In this document: one piece after another, positions 1-8,617 of the stretch | How positions within the stretch are numbered: the first letter of the stretch is position 1 | How the letters are laid out: each line of letters begins with the position of its first letter | Source of the DNA: JAUWKC01 sp035529895 | GTDB lineage: Bacteria; Planctomycetota; Phycisphaerae; Sedimentisphaerales; Anaerobacaceae | Length of the DNA: 64,000 nucleotides | Direction: 5' to 3' | NCBI GenBank assembly: GCA_035529895.1 | Contig: DATKVV010000053.1 | Coordinates: 1-64,000 of the forward strand | Position numbers and translations under genes: made by a program | Notes under the pieces: generated by a model | Told to the model about the DNA's origin: nothing | The model's input: only the letters and a program-made list of their open reading frames with translations | The model's database searches: none

Positions 1-924
1 CCTCCTACAGCGACACAGTGCCTGCGGACCTTGTAATCGCCTCCAATCCTTCTGCCGGTGCGTCCGTTGCCTACGGCTCATCGGTAGACCTTGTAATATC
101 CTTGGGCCACGCGCCGGTTACTGTACCCAACGTCCTGAACATGACCGAGGCGCAGGCCGAGGCCGCCCTCAACGCCGTCGGCCTAAATAAAGGCAGCGTA
201 ACTACCTCCTACAGCAACACAGTGCCTGTGGACCTTGTCATAAGCTCTAATCCTTCTGCAGGAACATCCGTCGCCTACGGCTCATCGGTTGACCTTGTAA
301 TATCCTTAGGCCGTGCGCCGGTTAGTGTACCCGACGTTCGCAACATGACCGAGCCGCAGGCCGAGACGGCCCTTAACGCCGCCGGCCTAAATAAAGGCGG
401 CGTAAGTACCTCCTACAGCGACACAGTGCCTGCGGACCTTGTAATCGCCTCCAATCCTTCTGCCGGTGCGTCCGTCGCCTACGGCTCATCGGTTGACCTT
501 GTAATATCCTTAGGCCACGCGCCGGTTACTGTACCCAGCGTCCCGAACATGACCGAGTCGCAGGCTCAGGCCGCCCTTAACGCCGTCGGCCTTAACAAAG
601 GCAGCGTAACTACCTCATACAGCGACACAGTGCCCGCGGACCTTGTAATAAGCTCTAATCCTTCTGCGGGAACATCCGTCGCCTACGGCTCATCGGTTGA
701 CCTTGTAATATCCTTAGGCCACGCGCCCGTCACCGTACCTGACGTTCTGAACATGACCGAGTCACAGGCTGAGGCCGCCCTTAACGCCGTCGGTCTTAAC
801 AAAGGCGCGGTTACTACCTCCTACAGCGATACCGTTCCTGCGGACCTTGTCATAAGCTCCAATCCTTCTGCAGGTGCATCCGTCGCCTACGGCTCATCGG
901 TTGACCTCGTAATATCCTTGGGCC
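1..924 (+). repeat. 204-bp tandem DNA repeats encoding PASTA units
   Basis: The word CCTCCTACAGC or a close variant recurs at 1, 205, 409, 613 and 817, an exact 204-bp (68-codon) period. The fifth unit is partial and ends near 924. Copies differ at scattered bases, many of them silent. The array continues beyond the left edge, so the total copy number is unknown. Confidence 0.93.
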
Positions 925-2912
925 AGGAAGCTGGGCCACAGACGTACGTCTGGACCAACGCTTATCCATGGAGCATGCTGTGGCTCTCGCGCAGGAACTG
1001 GGACCCGGTAGCTCCTTTCGGCGGACCTGGCGATGATGACAGCGCAATTGTTCGCGGAGAACCCTATCAGGGACCGGTAGTTGATTGGAACGTAAACGTC
1101 GGTTCGATAAGCGGCCCGCAAGCCTACGAAGGCCAAGAGCAAATCATGTTAGTGCTCGAAGGCGCCAACATGCAGGTCAACGACAGTTGGAATGCCCAGG
1201 ACGAACGTGGAACAGGCATCCTTGAAATCTACGACGGCAGCATCAACATCGATGGCGGGATGCGCGTTGCGGACAATGGAGCGTGGATACTCCGTCTATT
1301 TGACGGCGTTCTCAGCGTCGGCAGCGAGCTCAGAGCCGGCGACAGCGAGGGTGCCACGATGGAGCTTAACGTCAGCGGCGGCGAGCTCAACGCCGGTGCT
1401 CTTGGCATCGGCGACGATGGCACAGGCACGATCAATATCACCGGTGGAATTGTCAATGTCGAGGAGGATATCTGGCTGAACCTGCGTAAAGGCGGATTCA
1501 TCACCGTTAATATCGGTGGTGGTGTCGTCAATGCCGGTCCGCTGCTTATGTCCACCCTCGGCGGCGAAACCACCCTCAATATGAATGGCGGCGAAGTGAA
1601 CGTTGATGCGCTCATCATTGCTGATGAGAGTGACAACGGCGTCGGCATTATCAATATGGACGCCGGCGCCCTTACCATCCAGGGAGATTTGAGGGCGCCC
1701 GCACGAGGTTCCGCTACCATCAGCCTTGATGGCGGTGTTGTTGATGCCGGGGCCTTCATACACGATAACGATGACTGGTACATGAATATCACGCACGGCC
1801 AGATGTGGCTGAACGGCGACGTTTCGGCTGGAATTCAGGCCGACGTCGACGCCGGCAGGATAACCGCCTTCGGCGCTCCCAGCAGAGGAGAGGTAATGAT
1901 TGAGGTCGTCGGCGGCAGAACCCACGTATGGGCTGAGCCGCACTTTGACAGGGCCTACGGACCGTATCCCGCTCACAAGGCGACCGGCGTACAGGCAAGA
2001 GACTTAGTCCTTAGCTGGAGTCCCGGCGACGGCGCTGTCAAACACCATGTGTTCTTCAGTGACAATCAGGCCGCTGTTGCCGGCAACCAGCTCTCCGCAT
2101 ACAAAGGCAGTCAGACCGCCGCTGCTTATGCTCTACCACCCCTCCAGTTGGGCAAGACGTACTACTGGATGATTGTTGAGGAGCAGACCGGCGGTATCTT
2201 AGTCGATGGCTGGCTGTGGTACTTCACCGTCGAAGAGGCCCGTGTTATCGATGACATGGAATCTTACACCCAGAACCCCAACTACATCTTCGAGACCTGG
2301 AAAGACGGCTGCGGTGATGCACAAGGTATGAACGGCAACGGTACGGGTTCGTGCATAGAGCTTTCGCTCACAAGAACCCACTCCGGCTCGCAGGCCATGT
2401 GGTATTCCTATGAGACCTATCGCGACACCGGCTGGGAGCGCGACGCAAATTACGCCGAGGCCACTCGCACATTCGGTACACCGCAGGACTGGCTGGCCAG
2501 CGGTGAGGCCGCCCTTGTGCTGTGGTTCTACGGAGTCAAGACAAATGACAGTGCCCCGATGTGGGTGGCCGTCAATGACGGCGCCGATGAGACAATGCAT
2601 ACTTATGGCGCCTACGGCGATGATGTGGAAGACATCAAGAAGCAGGAGTGGATTGATTGGAACATCGCCCTGGCCGACCTGGTCCTTGAGGTTGACCTGA
2701 CCAATGTCGTGAGCCTCTCTATCGGCTTCGGCGACAGAACGACTCAGGCCGAAGGCGGCAAAGGCGTCGTTTTCTTCGACGATATCGCCCTGTGGCCTGT
2801 CAGATGCGTTCCCAAGTACGTAACCGAGGTCGTGGACCTCAACGACGACTGCGTGACCGACTGGGGTGACATACTGGTTTTGGGCCGGTGGTGGCTGGAG
2901 GACCGTCGATAG
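3..2912 (+). CDS. Secreted PASTA-repeat, beta-helix, dockerin-like surface protein (5' truncated)
   Basis: The reading frame is open from base 3, so the true start lies to the left of the window. About 965 residues are visible. Roughly the first 300 are four and a half near-identical 68-residue PASTA-type units (VPNVLNMTEAQAEAALNA...). Next come Gly-rich strands of the beta-helix type (NVSGGELNAG, NITGGIVNVE), a fibronectin-like segment (LVLSWSPGDGAVKHHVFFS) and a carbohydrate-binding-like module starting IDDMESY. The tail DLNDDCVTDWGDILVLGRWWLE resembles a single dockerin-type calcium loop, common at the C-termini of planctomycete secreted proteins. Its likely role is extracellular surface or matrix adhesion; the substrate is unknown. 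No kinase domain is visible, so it is not the visible part of a PASTA kinase. Confidence 0.8.
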   Translation, partial: SYSDTVPADLVIASNPSAGASVAYGSSVDLVISLGHAPVTVPNVLNMTEAQAEAALNAVGLNKGSVTTSYSNTVPVDLVISSNPSAGTSVAYGSSVDLVISLGRAPVSVPDVRNMTEPQAETALNAAGLNKGGVSTSYSDTVPADLVIASNPSAGASVAYGSSVDLVISLGHAPVTVPSVPNMTESQAQAALNAVGLNKGSVTTSYSDTVPADLVISSNPSAGTSVAYGSSVDLVISLGHAPVTVPDVLNMTESQAEAALNAVGLNKGAVTTSYSDTVPADLVISSNPSAGASVAYGSSVDLVISLGQEAGPQTYVWTNAYPWSMLWLSRRNWDPVAPFGGPGDDDSAIVRGEPYQGPVVDWNVNVGSISGPQAYEGQEQIMLVLEGANMQVNDSWNAQDERGTGILEIYDGSINIDGGMRVADNGAWILRLFDGVLSVGSELRAGDSEGATMELNVSGGELNAGALGIGDDGTGTINITGGIVNVEEDIWLNLRKGGFITVNIGGGVVNAGPLLMSTLGGETTLNMNGGEVNVDALIIADESDNGVGIINMDAGALTIQGDLRAPARGSATISLDGGVVDAGAFIHDNDDWYMNITHGQMWLNGDVSAGIQADVDAGRITAFGAPSRGEVMIEVVGGRTHVWAEPHFDRAYGPYPAHKATGVQARDLVLSWSPGDGAVKHHVFFSDNQAAVAGNQLSAYKGSQTAAAYALPPLQLGKTYYWMIVEEQTGGILVDGWLWYFTVEEARVIDDMESYTQNPNYIFETWKDGCGDAQGMNGNGTGSCIELSLTRTHSGSQAMWYSYETYRDTGWERDANYAEATRTFGTPQDWLASGEAALVLWFYGVKTNDSAPMWVAVNDGADETMHTYGAYGDDVEDIKKQEWIDWNIALADLVLEVDLTNVVSLSIGFGDRTTQAEGGKGVVFFDDIALWPVRCVPKYVTEVVDLNDDCVTDWGDILVLGRWWLEDRR

Positions 2913-3057
2913 ACCCTTAATCGGCTGTTAGGACACGTCGGGTTATTAGCCGGCAAATACGGCCTCCGTGTAAACCTTCCCGCACGCCACCGCCGTCAAA
3001 ATCTGCATAAGCATCCGCACACCGCCATTTTTGCTGCCAAAAATACCCAAAAAATAC

Positions 3058-3086
3058 TTGCAGCAAACCTTTGACCGGCTTAGAAT
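3058..3086 (+). promoter_or_regulatory. Promoter of the comM-like gene
   Basis: TTGCAG and TAGAAT are separated by 17 bp, and the start codon lies 36 bp downstream of the -10. The match is by eye. Confidence 0.55.
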
Positions 3087-3122
3087 GCTCGCTTTCAAAT
3101 CGTAAGAGAAGGGAGACCAAGT

Positions 3123-4652
3123 ATGCTGGCAAGGCTTCATAGTGTCACATTGGTGGGAATCGAAGGTATTGTCTGCGAAGTCGAGGTGGACGTCGCCCGC
3201 GGCGGATTCGAAAAATCGCTCATCGTCGGCCTGCCCGATACCGCCGTAAAAGAAAGCACCGAAAGGGTCAAAAGCGCCATTATCAATTCGGGCTACAAAT
3301 ACCCCAAAACACAATCGCTGATAAACCTCGCCCCCGCCGACGTCAAAAAGGCCGGCCCCGCCTTCGATTTGCCTATCGCTCTCGGCATGCTCATCGGCCA
3401 GAGCGTCCTGGTCGGTTCCGGCGTCAAAGATTTCGTTATCATAGGCGAGCTTGCCCTCGACGGCCGCGTGCGGTCCGTCAACGGCGTCCTGAATATGGCT
3501 ATGACCGCCAACGCGAAAGGCTTCAGCCGGATGGTCGTCCCCCTCGAAAACGCCAGAGAAGCCGCCGTCGTTCAGGACGTAGAGGTATACGGCGTCGGCT
3601 CGCTGGCCCAGGCTGTCGCCTTTCTTTCCGGACAATTATGCCTCGATACGACCACTGTTGATATCGACGAGCTGTTTGGCGAAGCATCAACCTACGACTT
3701 CGACTTCGGCGACGTCAAAGGACAGGAAAGCGTCAAGCGCTCCCTGACCGTCGCGGCCGCCGGCGGGCACAACATAATGATGATTGGCCCGCCGGGAGCT
3801 GGCAAAACCATGCTCGCCCAAAGACTGCCCACTATCCTGCCGCCTTTGAGCCTGGAAGAATCACTCGAGACAACCTGCGTCTATTCTTCCGTCGGCCTCC
3901 TGGACAAGAACAAGGCCCTGATGGCCACGCGGCCCGTCCGCATGCCGCACTACTCAGCCAGCGGCCCCGCCCTCGTCGGAGGCGGAACCAATCCCCGCCC
4001 GGGTGAACTTTCCCTCGCCCATTTCGGAATCCTCTTTCTCGACGAATTCGCCGAATTCCCCAGGCACGTCCTCGAGATGATTCGCCAGCCCCTCGAGGAC
4101 GGCTTCATAAATGTATCCCGGGCCAAAGGCACTATCCGCTTCCCCGCCCAATTCATGCTCGTCGCTGCAATGAACCCCTGTCCGTGCGGCTACTTCGGCT
4201 CCGATGCCAGAAGATGCAAGTGCACGCCGGGCCAAATCGAAAGATACATCTCCAAAATCTCCGGCCCCCTCGTGGACAGAATTGACATCCACATCGATGT
4301 CCCCGCCGTTGTTTTCAGCAAGCTGCGCTCCAAAGCCAGCCAGCTTGACTCAGCCACGATGAAACGGGACGTCGTCAGGGCCAGAGACATTCAGGCCACA
4401 CGCTTCGGCAACGGCAAAGTAATGACAAACGCAAGAATGAATCACAAAGAAGTGGAAAAATTCTGCAAGCTCGATTCCGCCGGCGAGCAGATGCTTAAGC
4501 ACGCAATGACGGAATTCGGCCTCAGCGCCCGTGCCCACGACAAAATCTGCAAAGTCGCCCGCACTATCGGCGACCTCGCCGGCGCAGAAAATATCGCCCC
4601 TGAACATATCGCCGAAGCCATCAGCTACCGAAAACTCGACAGAAAACTGTAG
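3123..4652 (+). CDS. comM: YifB/ComM-family Mg-chelatase-like AAA+ ATPase
   Basis: This 509-residue protein has the full family length. The N-terminal Lon-like fold (about 1-170, with GLPDTAVKESTERVKSA) is followed by a Mg-chelatase-type AAA+ domain. Walker A GPPGAGKT is at 222-229 and Walker B ILFLDE at 303-308. The cysteine-rich stretch NPCPCGYFGSDARRCKCT (351-368) is typical of the family. In Vibrio and Haemophilus, ComM is a hexameric helicase that promotes branch migration during natural transformation; many non-competent bacteria keep it, so its role here is inferred. The ATG is preceded by AAGGGAG. Nothing adjacent suggests a competence operon. Confidence 0.92.
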   Translation: MLARLHSVTLVGIEGIVCEVEVDVARGGFEKSLIVGLPDTAVKESTERVKSAIINSGYKYPKTQSLINLAPADVKKAGPAFDLPIALGMLIGQSVLVGSGVKDFVIIGELALDGRVRSVNGVLNMAMTANAKGFSRMVVPLENAREAAVVQDVEVYGVGSLAQAVAFLSGQLCLDTTTVDIDELFGEASTYDFDFGDVKGQESVKRSLTVAAAGGHNIMMIGPPGAGKTMLAQRLPTILPPLSLEESLETTCVYSSVGLLDKNKALMATRPVRMPHYSASGPALVGGGTNPRPGELSLAHFGILFLDEFAEFPRHVLEMIRQPLEDGFINVSRAKGTIRFPAQFMLVAAMNPCPCGYFGSDARRCKCTPGQIERYISKISGPLVDRIDIHIDVPAVVFSKLRSKASQLDSATMKRDVVRARDIQATRFGNGKVMTNARMNHKEVEKFCKLDSAGEQMLKHAMTEFGLSARAHDKICKVARTIGDLAGAENIAPEHIAEAISYRKLDRKL

Positions 4653-4703
4653 GGCACTGTTTCTGCGACGGCCTCTCAACTGCGAAAGGAGCAGGTTCCT
4701 TTG

Positions 4704-6023
4704 TCAATATAAGGTGAAATTCACCCCGCAGCCCAAGGGAGACGTTTCTTGTTCTTCTTTGCCCTTTTCGTTCTTGAAAATGTAGACGATGGCCGGCGTC
4801 CTTGCCAGAATCGTGACATCGGAGACGCCGTCTCCTGTCATGTCACCGAGCAGGAGAGTACCGCCCGAACCCTTTGTCTGGAAAGTGGCGATTCGTTTGC
4901 CCGCCCCATCAAAGACTCCGTGACCGAATGCAATGATGATTTCCTCATATCCATCGCCATCCCAGTCCAGCAACGCATGCTGCCGACAATAGTCTGTCAT
5001 GATTCGACCGAGTTGCCTTCCATTGGCATCCAGTAACCATAGAGGAGCCTGACCGCGACGACTGTGGTCAATATCAACAATAATCTGCGGCCCCGGCAAA
5101 TCAGGATAGATTCTGCCCGCCTGGACGGATTGAAAATGATAGCCCGGAACTTCCCACAGGATTTTGCCGTTACCGTCGACGCACGCCAGGTTATTGCCCT
5201 GGCAGCAGGTAAGCACCAAGCGATACTCCTGGGGCGTTTTACCTTTTCGTAGCACCCGGCAGCAGTCAAGATGTCCTTTCCCCTTTTCCATTTTCCCAGA
5301 CTTGAACTGCCACCGCACCGACCCATCGGAGTTCAGCATGGCGTAGCCCGCCATAATCTCATCTTTACCGTCATTATCTATATCAATCGGTCGCGGCTGA
5401 TGCGCTGTCCGCCGGCCGCCGGGATAACTCACCGTCCACAGCAGTTTTCCATCATAATTGTAGGCCCAGATTTGACTGTAGCGCGTCTTGACCAGAACAT
5501 CGGTGACCTTTTTGTTGCCGGACAGATTAGCAAAAACCAAACAGTCGCTCGCGTCGGCTGGAATGCGTAATCGCCGCCGTTCTTTTCCCGTCGCGCCGTC
5601 CAGTTCGACCAGATAGCCTTTCGTGCAAAGAATCACCTCACTCCTTCCAATGCCGTTCCAGTCATAAATCTGGCACGCAACGTCGTAGCGCAGCTTCTTG
5701 TCGCCGATATTGGGGTCTCCCCAGCGCCAAATCACGCTGCCGTCCAGACGCTGGGCCACCGCCGTCGACGTGTAGTGAACATCATCCTTATCTACGTTTC
5801 TCGCGCTGACAATATCAGCTTCGCCGTCCCCATCGACATCCCCGGTTACAATCCAGTAGCCACCGTACTGTGAATCGAGCGGGATTTGCTTCCACGGCTT
5901 GATAACAGGCGCCTTGTCTCCCGGCTCGCCATAATCCTCGGTATAAGACACAAAAGATTTGTCCGCGCCCAAGGCAACACCTGCCCATAAGAGCATCCAC
6001 ACAAGCCCTCTCGCTGTCTTCAC
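4704..6023 (-). CDS. Exported FG-GAP/VCBS beta-propeller protein
   Basis: About 439 residues. I chose the GTG at 6023 because GAGGAG lies 5 nt upstream and the protein then opens with a signal peptide (VKTARGLVWMLLWAGVALGA). The frame runs on upstream to 6152, but that part overlaps the promoter. The mature part has repeated calcium-loop motifs DxDxDGxxD (GDVDGDGEADIV, IDIDNDGKDEI, LDWDGDGYEEI, GDMTGDGVSDV) and dGsvrW strands, like the FG-GAP/VCBS propellers seen in rhamnogalacturonan-lyase-type and PQQ-like proteins. No catalytic motif is recognised. It probably acts outside the cytoplasm as a binding or polysaccharide-related protein. It is convergent with the comM-like gene. Confidence 0.72.
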   Translation of the reverse strand: MKTARGLVWMLLWAGVALGADKSFVSYTEDYGEPGDKAPVIKPWKQIPLDSQYGGYWIVTGDVDGDGEADIVSARNVDKDDVHYTSTAVAQRLDGSVIWRWGDPNIGDKKLRYDVACQIYDWNGIGRSEVILCTKGYLVELDGATGKERRRLRIPADASDCLVFANLSGNKKVTDVLVKTRYSQIWAYNYDGKLLWTVSYPGGRRTAHQPRPIDIDNDGKDEIMAGYAMLNSDGSVRWQFKSGKMEKGKGHLDCCRVLRKGKTPQEYRLVLTCCQGNNLACVDGNGKILWEVPGYHFQSVQAGRIYPDLPGPQIIVDIDHSRRGQAPLWLLDANGRQLGRIMTDYCRQHALLDWDGDGYEEIIIAFGHGVFDGAGKRIATFQTKGSGGTLLLGDMTGDGVSDVTILARTPAIVYIFKNEKGKEEQETSPLGCGVNFTLY

Positions 6024-6100
6024 TAAAGCTCCTCGCTCAAAACACCAAACTCTTACCGCGTCAAAATCGTACGCCTGCCCTGATGCACTTTCATCTCGTG

Positions 6101-6129
6101 ATTTTACTTCACCGGCCTGTATAACGCAA
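6101..6129 (-). promoter_or_regulatory. Promoter of the VCBS protein gene
   Basis: On the minus strand TTGCGT (6129-6124) and TAAAAT (6106-6101) are 17 bp apart. This gives a leader of about 75 nt before the GTG at 6023 and supports that start over any start further upstream. Confidence 0.5.
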
Positions 6130-6253
6130 ATCTCTTCAGCACAGCTTCCCATAGACGAATTGCGCCGCCCCCCGCTGGCAAAAGGCTCATTGAGCTAAAA
6201 ACACCACATATAGCTTCACATAGGAAAGCCCGACGCCCTCGAAAGAAATAGCC

Positions 6254-6281
6254 TTGCAAAACCACAGGAATAATGTAGAGT
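6254..6281 (+). promoter_or_regulatory. Promoter of the UbiA-family gene
   Basis: TTGCAA and TAGAGT are 16 bp apart. The TTG that could serve as a far-upstream start for the next gene is itself part of this -35 box, which argues for a start further downstream. Confidence 0.45.
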
Positions 6282-6394
6282 ATTTGATTTCGGGAAACTA
6301 CGATACCACATCGCTGAGAATCGGCCCTCTTGCAGGAACATATGTGGTACTACTGATAAGTTGGGAAAAAGACAAGCTGAGCGCTTCCTGTAAT

Positions 6395-7276
6395 ATGCCG
6401 GCTAACACACTTAAATGTATTTGGGAAAGCATGCGTCCGAAGCAGTGGACAAAAAACTGCTTCATCTTCGCTGTCCTTCTGTTTTCGAGAAACCTCTTTA
6501 ATCTGCCCTTGTTGTTGAGAGCTGTGTTTGCCTTTATTATCTTCTGTCTGATTTCCGGCTGCGTGTACGTCATCAACGACCTTGTGGACCTTGAGGCCGA
6601 CAGGGTTCACCCCGTTAAGTCTCGCCGGCCGCTCGCATCCGGCAGACTCAAAGTCTCTAACGCGATATTGTCCGTGGCCATTATAATACCCATCTCTCTG
6701 GCGGCCGGCTTATACCTGAGCGTACCGTTCTTTCTCGTCGCTCTAATTTACCTGTCTGTCCAGTTGGCCTACTGTTTTATGCTAAAGCATGTAGTTATCC
6801 TGGATGTTTTCGCCGTTACGCTTGGGTTTATACTGCGCGTCGCTGCCGGCGGCGTCGTTATTGGCGTGGAGATGACCTCCTGGCTGCTGATTTGTGCCAC
6901 CCTTCTCGCCCTCTTCCTGGGCCTGAGCAAAAGAAGGCACGAGCTGGTCACGCTCAAACTCGAGGCCTCTAATCATAGAAAGGTCCTCCAGGACTACAGC
7001 CCCCATTTGCTCGACCAGATGATCTCGGTGGTTACCGCTTCCACCGTTATTACCTATTCGCTGTATACCATGTCCGAAGAAACCGTTGCCAGAGTGGGCA
7101 GCAGAAACCTTATCTACACCATTCCTTTCGTCCTCTACGGCATCTTCCGGTATCTTTTTCTTATTCACCAAAAAGGCGAGGGCGGCAGTCCCGAAGTGGT
7201 TTTGCTCACAGATAAACCTCTCATATTCGATATCCTCGTGTGGGTGGCCACCGTTGGCATAATACTGTACACTTGA
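6395..7276 (+). CDS. UbiA-family prenyltransferase, decaprenyl-phosphate phosphoribosyltransferase-like
   Basis: About 293 residues of a polytopic membrane protein with roughly eight hydrophobic segments. The opening MRPKQWTKNCFIFA and the Asp-rich motif NDLVDLEADRVHPVKSRRPLASG match the UbiA subgroup that transfers 5-phosphoribosyl from PRPP to a polyprenyl phosphate (Rv3806c type). There it starts decaprenylphosphoryl-arabinose synthesis. The second motif region reads SKRRHELVTL. The ATG at 6395 has a weak ribosome site; an ATG at 6431 is also possible. No epimerase partner genes (dprE-like) are next to it, so the downstream pathway is not shown here. It stands alone between the VCBS gene and a long non-coding stretch. 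Confidence 0.78.
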   Translation: MPANTLKCIWESMRPKQWTKNCFIFAVLLFSRNLFNLPLLLRAVFAFIIFCLISGCVYVINDLVDLEADRVHPVKSRRPLASGRLKVSNAILSVAIIIPISLAAGLYLSVPFFLVALIYLSVQLAYCFMLKHVVILDVFAVTLGFILRVAAGGVVIGVEMTSWLLICATLLALFLGLSKRRHELVTLKLEASNHRKVLQDYSPHLLDQMISVVTASTVITYSLYTMSEETVARVGSRNLIYTIPFVLYGIFRYLFLIHQKGEGGSPEVVLLTDKPLIFDILVWVATVGIILYT

Positions 7277-7967
7277 AATAGAAAAAGCGGCAAGCATCGT
7301 TCCCCCGTCCACTATGAAGACTCAGGGCCGTTCCGCAACCACAGGAGGATGAAAAACGCCTTCGCAGAATTGCTAAACGAACTGCGGCATTACGCCCACA
7401 AATAAATGCATGAAGTTCTGGTTGATTTATCAATTATGCAAAAGCAACTCGCCGGATAGCCTGCCGCCTTCCTTAATTGAAGCACCATTCAAGCCCTTGC
7501 TTGGCCCCATAAAGCGTCCGGGCCATTATCTCTGGCGTAATCTTTAGACATGGCTCCCAAGAGATATGCTTGGACCCTCTTGCCGCCTGCCGCCCTCCGC
7601 TTCGCATCTGAACAGAGCGGTTGTATAATAAGCCCGACTTTTCCCATTAAGTCCGATAAGCCGGCCTCGTCCGCACAAATGCTGACCTCTCCACCAAAGA
7701 AAACACCGCCCGAACGGATTTTATTGCCCCTCAGTCTGACGCGTGCACAAATACAAACAGCACGCGACGGTCCGGCTTTTTTCTTTTCTCATGCGCCCGC
7801 CTGTGTTAAGCATAGCTTCACAATACAGATAAACAGAGCTTCCACACGCCTCTGTTACAGGACTAATTGAGGCCCGCCCCTTTTTCGCTTAACTTGTCCT
7901 AAACTCGTGCCGATACAAAAAGCTGAAAGTTCCGCAAACGATTTTAGTTTGGATTAGGAGACTTGAA
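7277..7967. other. 691-bp stretch without a convincing gene
   Basis: I see no supported coding region. A TATAAT at 7624-7629 lacks a good -35. On the minus strand a short open tail reads ITPEIMARTLYGAKQGLEWC before a stop near 7475; it has no start codon and I do not recognise it, so it may be a decayed C-terminus or chance. Confidence 0.5.
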
Positions 7968-8303
7968 ATGGGAATTCAGGATTGGTCTGACGATGTTATC
8001 CTCGTTGACTTGCCCAAGGAGCCAAATATGGCCGATGAGCTCAAGACTGTCACCGACGTGGTTCGCGACCGCGGCAACTGTGACGTCGTAGTCGATTTCT
8101 CCGAAGTTGATATTGTCACCTCCTCAAGCCTTTCGAAGCTCCTGAAGCTGCGCAAGCTGCTGGCCGACTGCGGTCACAGGCTTCTTTTCTGCAACGTCGC
8201 TCCCGCCACGAAGGGCATCTTTACCGTGACCGGCCTCGACGGAGTCTTCGAGCTCGTGGATGACAAATTCGTCGCTTTAGCCAGCTTACAGATCGTCAAT
8301 TAG
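7968..8303 (+). CDS. STAS-domain protein, anti-sigma-factor antagonist-like
   Basis: 111 residues, the length of a single STAS domain (SpoIIAA/RsbV family). The strand-loop-helix DVVVDFSEVDIVTSSSLSKLLKLRKLL places Ser53 where SpoIIAA has its phosphorylated Ser; the usual DSSG core reads TSSS. These proteins bind and release an anti-sigma kinase. No kinase or PP2C phosphatase gene is adjacent, so its partner must lie elsewhere. AGGAG sits 7 nt before the ATG. Confidence 0.8.
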   Translation: MGIQDWSDDVILVDLPKEPNMADELKTVTDVVRDRGNCDVVVDFSEVDIVTSSSLSKLLKLRKLLADCGHRLLFCNVAPATKGIFTVTGLDGVFELVDDKFVALASLQIVN

Positions 8304-8617
8304 GAAAATCTGATTAACGCCTGCCACACTCGTTTAGGGAGTTCTTAAACGCTGTGAAGGAAAGTAATTCTCGGGTGTCGAGGTCAACCGGCCACATCAA
8401 CCTGTTTCCAATAGACCGGCACGGGGCGGAAAACTACTGTGCTTGCGGCAAGTAAATCTTTCCACAAGTTCACTGCACGTCGGGTCGGGCAACTCGCCCA
8501 ATGACCACAAAGTTCACGAAAAATCCTTCTTCTTGAACACGGTCAAATCAGAATAACAGGCCCACGATGCTTCTTGCGCCTATGCCTGCCGACAATTAAC
8601 TCATCATCCCTCAGTGC
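8304..8617. other. 314-bp intergenic stretch
   Basis: This lies between the convergent STAS and GH127 genes. A 33-codon GTG-start frame at 8354-8455 is open but has a poorly placed ribosome site and no recognisable product. No strong terminator hairpin was seen. Confidence 0.5.

Noticed and set aside
3..2912. PASTA repeats as the tail of a Ser/Thr kinase
   Set aside because: The C-terminal half is a beta-helix and dockerin-like secreted protein; no kinase sequence is in the window.
7550..7870. 106-codon plus-strand frame
   Set aside because: Composition is unlike neighbouring proteins, there is no ribosome site and no recognisable motif.
8354..8455. 33-codon GTG frame after the STAS gene
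   Set aside because: The ribosome site is too far and weak, and no family is recognised.
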